Part shown: one piece after another, positions 49,101-63,200 of the stretch | Layout of the letters: every line of letters starts with the position of its first letter | How positions within the stretch are numbered: the stretch's first letter is position 1 | Source of the DNA: Siphonodentalium dalli | Taxonomy: Eukaryota; Mollusca; Scaphopoda; Gadilida; Siphonodentaliidae | Assembly: GCA_032622095.1 (NCBI GenBank) | Contig: CP136061.1 | Coordinates: forward strand, 123,764,754 to 123,828,753 | Reading direction: 5' to 3' | Length of the DNA: 64,000 bases | The notes under the pieces: generated by a model | Told to the model about the DNA's origin: nothing | What the model saw: the letters and a program-made list of their open reading frames with translations, nothing else | Database searches by the model: none | Translations under genes and position numbers: made by a program

Positions 49101-51166
49101 AGCTTAAATGAAAACCAACAATCGTCTGCGAGCTCCAAATATAATTAAGCTCGCAACTGCGAGCTCCAAACATAAATAAGCTCACAACCGCGAGCTCAGT
49201 GCATAATTAAGTTCGCAACTGCGAGCTTAAATCACAGTTAAGTTCGCAAGTGTTAGCTTATATGAAGACCAAGAATCGTCTGCGAGCTCTTGTGAGCTCG
49301 CAGGGAGATCGCGTGTTGCCTTGCGAGCTCGTTGCGAACTTAAATAAGTTCGCAGCGAACTTAAATAAGTTCGCAGCGAGCTCCCATTTTCATAAGGGTT
49401 ATCTGAACAAAAGACAACTGATTAGACCTGTACTAATGTACAAACAATGGTATGACAACACTGATCAGATGTGCATGCAAAGCCCTTTTCAGTGTTCGGA
49501 TTGGAGAGGCTTAGAGTTACAGAGGTAATATTTTGTGAGAGTGCACTTGGATTAATTTGGGACCAGACAGTTCATCTACAGAGGGTCCAGTTTCGAGGTT
49601 TCCAGATTGCATTGTATAAAACTAGAGGTGAGGCTAAGGACACCCCCCCCCCCCCCCCCCCCCCCCCCGCAGTGCAATTGGGCTCATTTAAGGGGAGTCA
49701 TATTAACATATTATGATATTAGGTTTTCAGAAAAAAACGAGAGGCCGATCACGATCGGCAGATGTTTAACCCATACCTTGGCGATAGTGATCAGCTATTT
49801 TCAGTTTGAACGCGAAAATCCATAAGCCATAGTCTTGTCAAGATACAACCTAAGTATTGATGAGTAGAAAGAAGAACATTCTGCAGAAAAGAATCTGCAC
49901 ACAGGTATGAACAGATAGAATCAAGATTATCCAAGCAAGAAAAGAATCTGCACACAGGTATTATTAAACATGTAGAATCAAGATTATCCAAGCAAGAGGA
50001 TCAATAATATCCAAGCAAGACAAGAATCTTCACATATGTATGAACAGGTAGGATCAAGATTATCCAAGCAGGACAAGATTCTGCACACAGGTATTAACAT
50101 GTAGAATCAAGAATATCCAAGCAAGGGGATCAAGAATATCCAAGCAAGATAAGAAACTGCACACAGGTATTAACATGTAGAATCAAGAATATCCAAGCAA
50201 GAGTGATCAAGTGTTCTCTGCAAAACATCCTTATAAATCTCAGTTGTGCAGCTTTCTCTAGTAGTTACATGTTAGGTTGTGATGTGTTGGGTCTGATAAC
50301 AGATGCCTAAATAGCCTTTGCATTGAAAGTGGCTGACTGGCTGGCTCTTGTGATAACAAACAAACCATTCTCTACATGGCAGATGACATGAAGTGATTAA
50401 AAACATATCACTTTGTTTCATTTATCAACAGGCAATCAACAGTGTTCTAAAATCTGACCCATGTCTCATTAATTTTCCCAATTGGCAGTTAGTTTAGAAA
50501 ATTCCAGAGAGGATATACATATAAAATCAGAAGTTATGGAATTCTCTTTAAATTTAAATTGATCAAATAACTGAACCCCAGTTGCATAAAGACACTTGAA
50601 TCTCAAGATTAGCTAAATGATTTTAGCAATGTGCTAAAGCCCATTTTGGTAACTTAACCTACACAACCCTTTATTAAACAGCATGTGCTGTGTATTGTTG
50701 AAACTTTTTTAAAAATTAGATACCATAGCTTTTATCTGCACATTGGCATAAGAGACATCAGAAAATAATATAGCCATATTAATAGCTAAGTAGTCCAAAG
50801 GTATGGGATGGAATTGGTGAATATATGGCTCCAAACAAATTCACCAGTACATGACAATATTTTGTACCGATTTAAACCAAATTTGGTGTGCTGACTCGGG
50901 GAACCCTTGGCGGAGTTATAATAGTGTTAGTTTTTAAAATTTTGTTATTAAATTTTTTTTGTTTTTAATTATAAATTTTTTTATTTTTTTTTATTTTTTA
51001 ATTTTTTTTTTAAGAGTGAATATTTTTTCGAAAAAGGGCCATAACTCAGTTAAAAATAGTCTGATCAAACCCATATTCGAACTCGATCTGTCTTTTATGC
51101 TGAGAAATTCATGTACAAAATTTGGTTCCGATCAGATATAAAATGTTCGAGTTATCGCACCATGTG

Positions 51167-51210
<44 letters not shown>

Positions 51211-54200
51211 TGGACGGACGGACGGACTAACGACGAGTGGTCAATCCGGACAACGACACTATGTTTACCATACTATGGTATGGGTAAACAGTATGGGTAA
51301 ACATAAAAACACAAGGAATACAAGCTCATATAAAATTATGTATGTTGCGAAAAAAGTGAATAACTCCACTCAGGAAAAAGTCGGAGAGACAGTCCCCCAA
51401 GGTACTAAATATGCCAAGTTTAAAACAAGAGTTAAAGTCTTTGCACTAACAGTCATAAAATTGTTAAAATTAGACAAACTATGGGCTGTAACTCTGATGT
51501 AGAAAAACACCTAAAATTTTAGCCTACATGTAACTTGCAGACTTGACCCATGTACCTCCCAACTCTTTAAGCTAAAACCTGCCAACTATGTAACAGTGCA
51601 GTGCATTTCTCATCGATCACGCAAATGTAGGTCGACATTTAATGGGCACATTGAGAACATTTTATGAATGCGAACAATCTTGATTAATCAGATATATCAT
51701 ATTTGTTCATCTAGGAATTCTTGAAATGTACTTGCAGTCTTACAATGTTTATGATTTTCGAAACACAATTGTACCAAACTTTATAATTTGAAGATGAGAA
51801 GATTTTTTTGTGACTGAAGGTTTGGAAGGCATAAGATACCAATTGAAATTCCAACCCAATGGTTTGGGATGGAAGTCTTCGAACCTGGAAGTTTAGTCAG
51901 GTTCAAGGAAGAGGGGATGCCTTTGGAAATTTCAAGGTGGACCCTCTAGCCATGTCCATGCCTAGCACATATAGTAATACTGCTGAATTGGTCTTTATCC
52001 CTGGATTTTGGGAACTAAATTTCCAAGGTTCACAGTAACTACTATTATGTTACCCAGGTTCGCTGAAACTGGTATTTTAGTACAATCAGTCAGAATTTGG
52101 GTTAAGCAAAAAGATTGCCATATATAGGTTAATTGACTCAAGATATATCTAGATACATATCATATCGTGATATGTATATTGTGATATTTATTGTAACTGA
52201 CACAAACATATCTTGACACCACTAGACAACTCTTGTTTTCGAACATGTTCAAAATATTGTTCTGAAAGATCCTAATACCAAATATGGACAAAATAGGTTG
52301 AAGTTTGTTCAAGTTATCATGCTAATGGACATAATATTTCCTAAAATTCCTAAAAATGGATAAACTAAGGGCTGCAACTCAGGTAAAAAGGATTGGTCAA
52401 ATCTGATTTTAGAACTTGTTTGAGACATTGTTGTAAAATATCCATATACAAATTATGAAAGAAATTGGTTGATGTTTGTTCAAGTTATCGCACTAACGGA
52501 CACAAAATTTCTTAAAATTGCTAAAAAATAGATGATCTAAGGGCCGTGACTCAGGTAAAAGATATCGGACAAAACATATTTTCGAATTTGATTGAGATAT
52601 TGTTGTGAAAGATCCATATACCAAATATGAATGAAATTGGTTGACATTTGTTCAAGTTATTGCGCTAATGGGACATCACTTTGCTATAAAAAGAAACAAG
52701 AGGCATAACTGTTTAGAAAGTCGGGGCAGAACCAATATTCTGTGTACAGCTGTTGCAATGGCATTTAACTCTCACACCAAAAATTGTCAGAATCCATCAA
52801 TAAACAGCTATGTTATATATGTTTGTTGCTGCTCGCGCAGTCGCCAACCATCCCTCGTCAAATCATAAGTCGCGTTTTGAAACTCGACTAAAAATTTACT
52901 GAAAAATGTACAAGTTCATGCAGGTGGACAAATGATCGGCCAAATGGACGGACAAGCTGATTCCTATATTCTCCCATAACTTTGTTACGGGTGTATAATT
53001 ATCAATAACATACTTATAAATGGATCAAGCCTCTCCATCATTGGATGACTTACGAAGACCAAATGCACTATGCATATCACTGACTGAGCCACCAGGGTAG
53101 TGATGTTCCGATAATGAGAAATCCCATTGGACCGATTTCCGATTCCGATGTTTATATATATAGTGCATTTGTTCCCATAATGGCCCTATATATATATTCA
53201 TTGCACTCCCTATCTCGGTATAGTTTCAAAGCCAAATACATCAAAGAAATATAAACACACTGTCACAAAGATATTTCGATGACTTCAGTTGTGTGATGCC
53301 TTTGATGTATACCGGTAGTTGTTTGACAAAGAGATCAAAGGTGCCAAGTAATGTTATGACTGTGTGGGGGGAACACTTGAACGCAGTGTAAAAGTCTTGA
53401 TTGAATACTTGTAAGTTGCGACAGTGTATGAAATGGCGATGATTATTAATTAAATTTAGATTGATGGATAATTATTGCTGTCATATTTGTCTGAGATTTC
53501 CAAAATTCCCATTGGTCACACCTTTTGTCTTTTAACAACTGGGAAGCTTTTATAGTTCCGCCTACACAATTTTTGTATCGTGAGAGCGCATCTAACTTCA
53601 AAGTGGAGCTAAGCATATTCCATTGCGTATGCCATAACTTGTAATGAGAGCATCACTATAACAATGGCGATTCGCGGAGCACAAAAAAACAAGTGCAATT
53701 TGGAACTATACTTCACCATATACTTCACATACAGACGAAAAGGCCAATTGGTCGTTATTGAAGACAGTTCTGATCGTGACTGTACTAATTCATTCAGTGT
53801 GTGCTTCAAATTATTGACATAGCATGTGACGTCACAGCATGGTACGTGCTCGACAGGAAACAATATTGTAATGAGGTCAGCTGTTTAAAGCTATCTTTGA
53901 ATCTATTTTGTGTCCACGCAATTGAACCAATAACTTCATATTACACAGGATATGTCGGGCATGTGTATTGCCATGCTTACCATATATATAATCATATCAC
54001 ACTGCTTGGACGATGCCAATAGCTTCGTTTTAGGCTTCGTTTTAATACTATGGTTGTATTGCGTACGTTTATTAATATTGCACTTAGATACTAGAAGGTT
54101 TTTGTTTGTTTTGACAATCGGTAAAAGCCGATGTTCAACTGCGAGGTACGATTAATATCTGATGGGCTATTATCATCCGAAGACCGATTCCGATTATCGG

Positions 54201-57200
54201 AACATCACTACACCAGGGGTCTCTGGCTTCAAACCTCAGTCTTTATATATATATTCAGAGATATATACTTACTCCAGAGAAATTATCGTTTTCAAAAGAA
54301 GGGACTCAGCTTTGGACTTGAGCCTCACAATAGACCGCAAACGTAGTAACTTTGTTATCATGTCTCTTGTCAGCACATAGTCCTGATCATAGTTGATCAC
54401 TCCACTTTGATACTGCGGTAATTCATCTGAAAAGAGAAAATAGATATACAGTAATGCCGTATATAGTCGACTTCTTAACCACAGCATAATTATGGGTAAT
54501 TTTCAGGATATAGTTGGAAATATGGCTTGTTGCCATTCATCGGAAAGCTCTCAGTTACTGTATACATAACACCATTAATTTTGTTCTATTGTAGATACTT
54601 TTTTCTACATGTATTGCAAAATATTGTAACATTCGTCACATTTGTCATTTGTTAGTATAAACCTTGGTTACAGGATGTATTAACCTCTGGTTACAAGTGG
54701 TAACAGAATACTGTAACCCCTGGTTACAAGTGGTTATAACATGCAGCTGAAGTAATTATATTTGACCTTGTCTATACAATTTATGATTGCTAATATTTCT
54801 AATCCAAAATTACTTTTTTATTTCATCTGAAGTCGACCTAGTACATATGGGTCAGAAAAAATTTGGGACACGTATGTGCATTTTTTGCCTTTGACTGTTT
54901 TCGGTGGGTACCCACCCAACAAAAGCCCAAAATTATTTCCGTTTTTTCAAACTAGTTTTTGTTACCCACTCCCTATTTGAACAAAATCAGTAATTTACTA
55001 TGTTAATATCATATGCTAATGAGTTCAATACAGCTTAATTCAATAGAAACATAGCTGGTCACTATCAGTATACAGTAATGCCCTAAATAATCGACTCCTT
55101 AACCACAGCTGAATTATGGGTAATTTTTCAGGAATTAGTTGGAAATATGGCTTGTTGCCAATGTTTATTTAGGACATTACTTTAGTTTTGTCTCCATTAA
55201 TTTTTACATTTTATATGTTTTCTTTCAAAGGACTTAAAATAATATATACTTGATTGCTTAATGCTTATGAGCATACTTCCAAACATATTATGCACAACAA
55301 TGTACCCTCTGCCTTCTCTTGGGTTGGAACTTTCCAACAAATTTCTAACAGATGACCATTTCAGATCAAAATGTTTACGAAAAGTAGAAGAGTATCATTC
55401 TGTGTCTAAAAAACAACAAATTCCCCAATAATTACTTGTTTGAAAATCAAACAATTAAAATGTGTGATGTTCCATAAAATGCCAAAGTGGAATTTATTTC
55501 ATTCCGAGAAGTTTTGAATTATGTTCACAAAATTATAATTTGTTCGATATTCTTATGTGCCTATTTAGGCGAAATTGTATTGGAATTTACATTGGCTCTA
55601 GACAGTGTTCGCAGTGGCCAATTTTTTTCTCGAAAAAAAAAATGGCCCATTTATTCACTGACATTGTGATTCTTGTTCGGAAAGCCAATTATTTTTTGTG
55701 TTATTTGCAAATATTTGGTGATTAAGACATTTTGAAAATTGACCCTCTTAGACACCAGATATCCTGAGCATAATTTTGTATCAGATTTATGGAGGCACGG
55801 ATTCAGTATAAGTGTTCATTGCTTCAACGTGATTGCTTCAGTGAGCATGAACAAATTCTCTTTTGTTATCAAAATGGCCATGTATCGATCGGAATGGCAC
55901 ATTGAGATTTCCATCAACTCAGATTAAGCTTGAAAATAAGTCCCGATTTTCACCCATGTCGTGGGTTCGATCCAGCACCAACCTTGTCTAGCCCAGACTG
56001 CGATGATCCTTAAATAGGATGCCTTTTCACTGAGAGTTGGGACGCATATCAGTCTGAACATGGGTTCGAATATTGGCACAGAACAGATCTACCATTATAT
56101 TTTATGAACTTTAGTTTGAGGTTAATCGAGTCTGCTCTAACAATTAACTATTTAAATGCATTGTCATAGAGATTAGTTAGCTAGGTTATATATAATCATT
56201 CAGAATGTTTGTGCATATTAAAGTATATATGTTGTGTGGTGATGCTATACAATTTTCTTCACTGAAAAAGCATATAGTCTAATAAACTCCAGCAGAGATC
56301 TTAACCCTTTCTATACTAAATAGATTTTCCAACTCAGTTATAAAATATACATCGGAATGGTCTATTATTCATCTGGAGGGATGTTCAGGAAATATAAGCT
56401 AACAACAGATAATAAAATTGCAGAGGAGTCCTATTTATTGGAGAGATGTTTAGATAATAAGTTCAACAAATGACCTGAAATTATTATCTGAATATTTCCA
56501 AAGGGATAACTACACATCAATGATTATTTAGTATAGAAAGTGTTAAATTGCAATGGCATTCCCATGGCCATACCATATATCACATGACATACAAAGCAGC
56601 TCAAGATAGCAAAAACTTCTACATTGTTATGTTGGCATGATCTATACATCAACTTACTAGATGGTAAAACAGCTATAGCCTATGGTGAATATGAAGATGG
56701 GGAATATTAAGATGGGTGATAAAATTCTATGCCACAGTGATTAATAAATCATAACATAAGATATTATACCTAAAATTACATTAGAATGAAATGTAGACCT
56801 GGTAAACTGCAATTATAACAAGTCCAGGGCTGTGACCTGATGCATACCCCCACCAGGAATCACGGAACTAAATGGTTTCCCATAGGCGACAGTGTTAACG
56901 TTTCGGCCAAATTCACTGAATTGAAGACTGCAGGCCATACCAGTGATGTTTACCCAGCTAGATTGACACCAGTTGATCAAGAAAATGGTAGAAAAATCAT
57001 AGGTCATGTGTTTACTTTTTAAAATAAATCCCCAAGTGTACGACAGGGCTATCCCACAGTCAAATTTGATCTGGAAAAACCCAGAACTACAGCAGCTAGT
57101 TAAATAAATTTCCCGCTCACAAAAATCCATTCCCCCATTCATTCACCAGTTTAAATTATTTAGATATGATGTAGGGTCCTGCGAATATTCGATATTCGAT

Positions 57201-60200
57201 TCGAGATTCGATTCGAAAGTCAAATTCGATTCGAATTCGAGTCGAAATTTCCAACTCGAAATTTCCAATATATATGGATGAAATTATTAGCTGCTTACGA
57301 ACACGTACACACGTCGATCTTAGCTGTTTCTGTGCCATTTAATTCCCTAAAATTATGAATATGTGCGCTTTATAATTCTTATTGTACATCACGAATGTAC
57401 GCATGCTATTAAATATATTTGTGGCCAGTAATTAGCCACCAGATTAGGACCACTAAATACGTCTGAATTCTAGTTTTGAACATGGTTGCCAAAAGCTCCG
57501 AATTCGCTGTTGGACCGACGACGCACGTAAATTATAATAACTATGAGACTGAGCAACTGCTAGCGTTATCCGCCGACTGTCTCAGGTTCCGCGTTATTTG
57601 TATGTGATGATGTAAACTTCACGTGTTTCAGGGGTCGAAAGTGCATGTTGGTGGAGTTTTCTTTTGAAGTTGACTGTCAGTTTCGGAGCGTTCCTTTGGC
57701 ACTTGACAATAAGTCGTCCGTTATTCATGTTTATTTTAAACACGATAAGCTTCTCAGGCAGTGCAAGAACTTACACGTGTGACGAATACAACATGGTGTA
57801 TAAATCGCAAGCATATGGGACTGTAAGTTATGATGGAACTTCATGGAAGTTCATAGAACGTTTCAAACATCATCTAATCCTTGGCAAAACATGCCTAATT
57901 GAGAATGCAACACACATGTATAATTCGATTCGATATTCGATTCGATATTCGATTCGATATTCGATTCGATATTCGATTCGATATTCGATTCGAATTCTTC
58001 AATTCGATTCGATCAAAATCTCCAATTCGCAGGACCCTAATATGATGTACAAATCAATTAAACGTGATGTCATCCTTTAATAACGTGTCGCATGTATCAG
58101 GTGAAGGTCATTCTTCAGTTACCTTCACCTTTAGCATTCCACAGTGTACTCGTTCTCCGACTCTAGAACACATTTAGCTCCCTGATTCCACCAGGCCTGA
58201 GAATATGGTGCTGGACATTTGCAAAATGAGGTCCCCAGAAGGAAAATTTAGTGATGCTACCCCGCAGAGTGGGCTAGAATCACCAAATTCATCCTCCAGG
58301 GACCTGTGGCTGAGATATCTGCTCGAGTGACCGCATGGATGGACAGAGGACCAGATGCTTGTAATCCAATATACCCACTATTTCCGTCAGTCATGTGGGT
58401 ATAATAAACTATTCTCAATTTGAAACCTCTAGACTCGTCCTGAGATAAGTATATAGAGTGCAGTGACAAGGTGAATTCACGTCACAAACAAGTGCTAAAA
58501 AAAAACAATTTGTATACTCCACCAGTTACCAATGTTCACAAACTGTGGTGTTGACTAATTTGCATACAATTACAGAAATATATGTGCAAATGTTTAAGCT
58601 ACAGTGAATGTACTGAATTAACAACTGCTAATTTCATGCACAAGATGACCAATGGTCCATAAGTTTACGAAATTGCAGAATAATACATTCAAGTCTGAAA
58701 ATAGTGTGCCTGACAATTGCAGAATGACGTCCCCAGAGGGTGAATTTGGTGATGCTATCCTGCACTATGGGCTTGCATCACCAAATTCATCCTATGGGAA
58801 TCTCAATCTGTTTAGGCCTCAACTGCTGTGGGAGACCTAGGATCAGATTGAAGTGCCCCAGTTTAACCCTTTACCCAACAGAACGGCCCTGTGCCAATGC
58901 ATTCTCTTATATATGCGAGTCGACCATAGGTCGCCTCGCATATATAAGAGAATGCATTGGCTTAATACATATCAAAAATGATAAAATTGTCAAAGAATGT
59001 AGAAAAATATTATAAAAATTGTTAAAAAATGTAAGAAAAAATTATAAAATTGTTAAAGAATGCAAGAAAAAATGGTAAAAAGTGTAAAATGCATTCTCTT
59101 ATATATGCGAGGCGACCTATGGTCGACTCGCATATATAAGAGAATGCATTGGCACAGGGCATAACTGTAACCATCACAATGTGGTCAATGAACCGGTTCC
59201 CATGATATCCATATTTGTATGATGTTATTGAGACAGACGGAAGATATTTTAGGCTAGTTGAAGCTTTATTTGGGCGTTTTTGGCCGTTTTGTTGGGTAAA
59301 GGGTTAAAGTTGGTGATGTTCACCCATGAGTCACCTCAGTAATGCAATTTATCTTCTCAAAATTAAGGGATATAGAAACTTAACAACAGGGAAAAAGTAA
59401 CTAAAAACATTGTTAATTTGAGACTGTAGATACTTTCCAGAAAATGAGGCATATTAAAGCAAAACGAGGTCCCCAGAGGGTGATTTTGGCAATGATAGCC
59501 CTCTGTGTGGGATAGTGTCACTAAATTCACCCTCTGGGACCTCATTATGCAATTGTCAGACACACAACATTCAGGCTTGATTACACTTCTAAATTGTATT
59601 CTCAGACTTTGTGTGGAATTGGTTCCGCCATCACTTAACAATTATCATTATGGCCACACTTTGGCCAGTATCTTCTGAACACAATTCATGACAATGTACA
59701 AACTTATAGAAACTCTACAAAGAAATAATTGAAGAAAGTGTTTCTGTGGAGCAATCGATGTGCATTTGAAAGGTAAAGAATGCTTATCAAGTACAAAACA
59801 TTGGCTTTCGTGACACATGAGCCATTGTTGTCACACTTCTAGGAATGTCACTAACGGATTGAAACACATTTCTGTGGTTTATACTATCGCTGGGGCGAGT
59901 TGTTTTAGGGTCAGGTTTTCCCTGCCCTTCATGTGGCATTCCTGTCAAACAAATTTTTGTCATTTGAAGTGAAGGGGTTAAACAAAGAGGTGAAGGAAAG
60001 ATGCAGAACTACAGTAAAGCCCTAAATAATCGACTCCTAAATCACAGCAGAATTATGGTTAATTTTTCAGGATTTAGTCGGAAATATGGCTTGTTGCCAT
60101 TCATCGGAAAGCTCTCAGTGAGAGTGTCTCCACTGTGGTTAAGGCATCAATTATTATTGAGAAAAATAAACTAGCCTCCAAGAAAAATGAAAAAAGTGTG

Positions 60201-63200
60201 GGGGCAATTGTAGATGTTGTAGATCTTAGTAGAAGCAAGCTACTATGATTTTTTTACCCTATACAATTTGGAGTTATTTTTAAGACTGTACTCCAATTTT
60301 TGTATCCAGCAGAAGTAGGAAAGACGAAAGGGTAATGATATGTGGGAAAATAGCATGTTTATCAGCCCTAACATTCAAAACGAAAACCTTCCTGAGCTAT
60401 GTCGCCTGAACCAGTAAGCCATAAAGGCAAGTGAACTGATGATTTGGGGACATACCACAGCTTTTTTTGGTATATTTGGCCAAAAACGTGATAAAAAATC
60501 TGCAAAAATTGGCAGCCATCATGGATTTGGAGGTCACGTAATATTACAAAATTGGAATAGAGTCCAACTATTTAGCACAACCCATCCTGATGTTGAAAAT
60601 ATACATGCTTTACCTCTACTAAAAAAGTATACAAGGAACCAGTTTTTTAATAGTTGCCCCCACACTATGTTATTTTTATGCAATCATCAACTAGAGGTGT
60701 GACTGTCCCAATGGGACTACAGATACCCCCCTGTTTTTAAAATACTAAGATGTTTCACATGTCAGTAAACATTTAGTTAAAATAATAAAATAACAGTTCC
60801 CATTGCAGGTGTACAACCATAACCCTAATCTTAAACCTATTGACCGAAAAATGTAGGAATAAAAGCTTGGACAAAATTATGTATGTTGCGAAAAAAATTC
60901 TAAGTCGAAAAAGGGGAATAACTCCACACAAAAAATGTCGGACAGACGTCAACTATCGCAGGTGCACAGGTTCCCATGGTACTAAATATCAGTGCCAAGA
61001 TTAAAAAACATTGACCGAAAAATGTAGGAATAAAAGCTCGGACAAAATTATGCATGTTGCAAAAAAAGTTTCTAAGTCGAAAAAGGGGGATAACTCCACC
61101 AAAAAATGTCGGACAGACGTCATGATCGCAGGTGCACAAGTTCCCATGGTACTAAATATCTCTGCCACGTTTTTTTAAAATTGACTGAAAAATATAGGAA
61201 TAAAAGCTCGGACAAAAGTATACATGTTGCAAAAAATTTCTAAGTCGAAAAAGGGGGGATAACTCCACAAAAAAAAGTCTGACAGACGTCATAATTGCAG
61301 GTACACAGGTTCCCATGGTGTTTGATGTCTGTGCCAAGTTTCACGGAAATTGAAAAAAAAACGACTGAGAAAAACTCCGGACAAATTTGTGTCCACGGAC
61401 GGACAGACGAGCTGACTCCAGTATACCCCCCCTAACTTCATTGCGGGGGGTATATTTGCGGGGGGTATAATTACCAGTGTTCAGTGATGGGGTTAACAAA
61501 AGTTCAGTTTGCATATACATTTACCTGTATAGGCCATAACCCATAACTCATGCGGGAAGGAAAATGACTGTATATTGAGTTATCAAAGGCTTAAGCAGCT
61601 GGCTTAAGACGTAATATTGTTGATATGAAGCAATAGAGTGCTATCATCTGCTTTCTCAACAGGGGGTCCAGTCACCTCTCACCACCCCTCTCCCAATTTG
61701 CCCAAAACCCCCTACTTTGCGAGTATGTACAAATGCATGTATTTAAATGGGGAAAAATGCCCTTCTGAAGAGTGTGCCCCCTTGCTCTTCAGTGCTCCAA
61801 CCACCTCTAATTCTCTTTATAGCCAACACAGCCTGGTGGCAATCATGATCTCAAATCGATAAAATAATAACCTTTGGACTCAATAGTCAAAAAACTCCAT
61901 GACGGCTAAAATACAAGTCAGTCACACAGGAAATATAAAGCGCTTTTCAGCATAGCGAAATGATGCTATTTATAGAACAGCGAGAGCACGTGGCGTTGTT
62001 TATAAACAGAGGGTCGGACATTCTCCGGTATTACAATACGTTGTCCTTCCTTGTGCAATGTAAACATGTCATCACATAAAACAGTGATGGTAGGTCTTAT
62101 AATAAAAAATGGGCCACCAAAATTATTGGTATGGCTTATGCAACAATGGCAGAAGAAATGTGGGGGAAATCACTTGGAAAAATTAACTTTGACGCCTTTC
62201 CTAAGCTAAAATCAAACAGATAAAATATGTGATTTATGGATTAATTATTTGTTGCTAATACGAGAAATTAACTGTGTATACCGTTAAATTTGTGCAGCAA
62301 ATATTTTGTTCGTGTCCGTAGTCCCACTAAGGAGTTCCCGGACCCAATTCCTGTCACATACGGTAAACTTCCGAGCAAATCTGAGCAAATTATGACACAT
62401 TTGTATAGACGTCAAAATACGACTGGATTCACAAAATTCGAACTGTACTACTATAGTGTCAAGTGATATAGTACTATATGCATATGTACAATGTATAGGT
62501 GCATGCAAAGACCGAGAACATGTAGTCCCTATAGGGAACGTGATGCCAGATGTCCCTTGGTTATTTTAGCTATGTCAATTACGCGTGGAGAATAATACAT
62601 CCCAGGGACCAAAGATGCCGTCGATGCATTACTGATTTGTGAAGAATAAACATGTATTTTGTGAACTAAGAACTGGTGTTGATGGCAAAGCTGTAAGGCA
62701 ACATCACCATAAATATGCTTTCGTTATATACTCATGGATCTAGTGAAAAAGTGATTCGATAATATGACAAATCACCACAAAATATGATATAATTGATTTG
62801 GTCGAGTATCAAACACCTGCATGCATGAACGGGGACGCTTGCTGTTGACATTTCTTATTATAACATTGTCCTACGTGTTATAAATAGCCTTATATAATGT
62901 TTGACAATTTTGGCTTGAGAACACCGTGCTTTCAACTATGTGCAACATTTTACAGTATTTTATCGTTCATAAATCACAGACATTTTCAAATCAGTTTGTA
63001 TTTTACATGTATAGGTGACAGTTAATTTACATATTCAGGATAAGACAGGCCTACTGCATGCAAAACTGGATCTTGATATTTACAAAATTAATGTTTCAGG
63101 GATGTGTATCTTGTTACGCGCGTTGTTGTTGTTAAAATGAAAATAAAATATCAAATACATGCACCCATTAAGTTTTACAACCTGTGACATGTGTGACTGT

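Noticed and set aside
49471-49825. Poly-proline frames
   Set aside because: Produced by a cytosine homopolymer.
51122-51502. 126-codon frame with QTDRQTDR repeats
   Set aside because: Translation of the (ACAG)n/(ACGG)n tract of a pearl-like element.
53609-53863. Frame within the 53-54 kb hAT-like element
   Set aside because: No transposase motif, and too short.
55940-55990. GGGTTCGATCC resembling a tRNA B box
   Set aside because: No A box or cloverleaf stems around it.
57664-58080. 138-codon frame inside the hAT-like element as a possible transposase
   Set aside because: No BED finger or hATC-like motif; the end is the translated ATTCGAT repeat.
60439-60702. 87-codon plus-strand frame MIWGHTTAFF...
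   Set aside because: No domain, no convincing splice sites; lies inside an intron of the opposite-strand gene.
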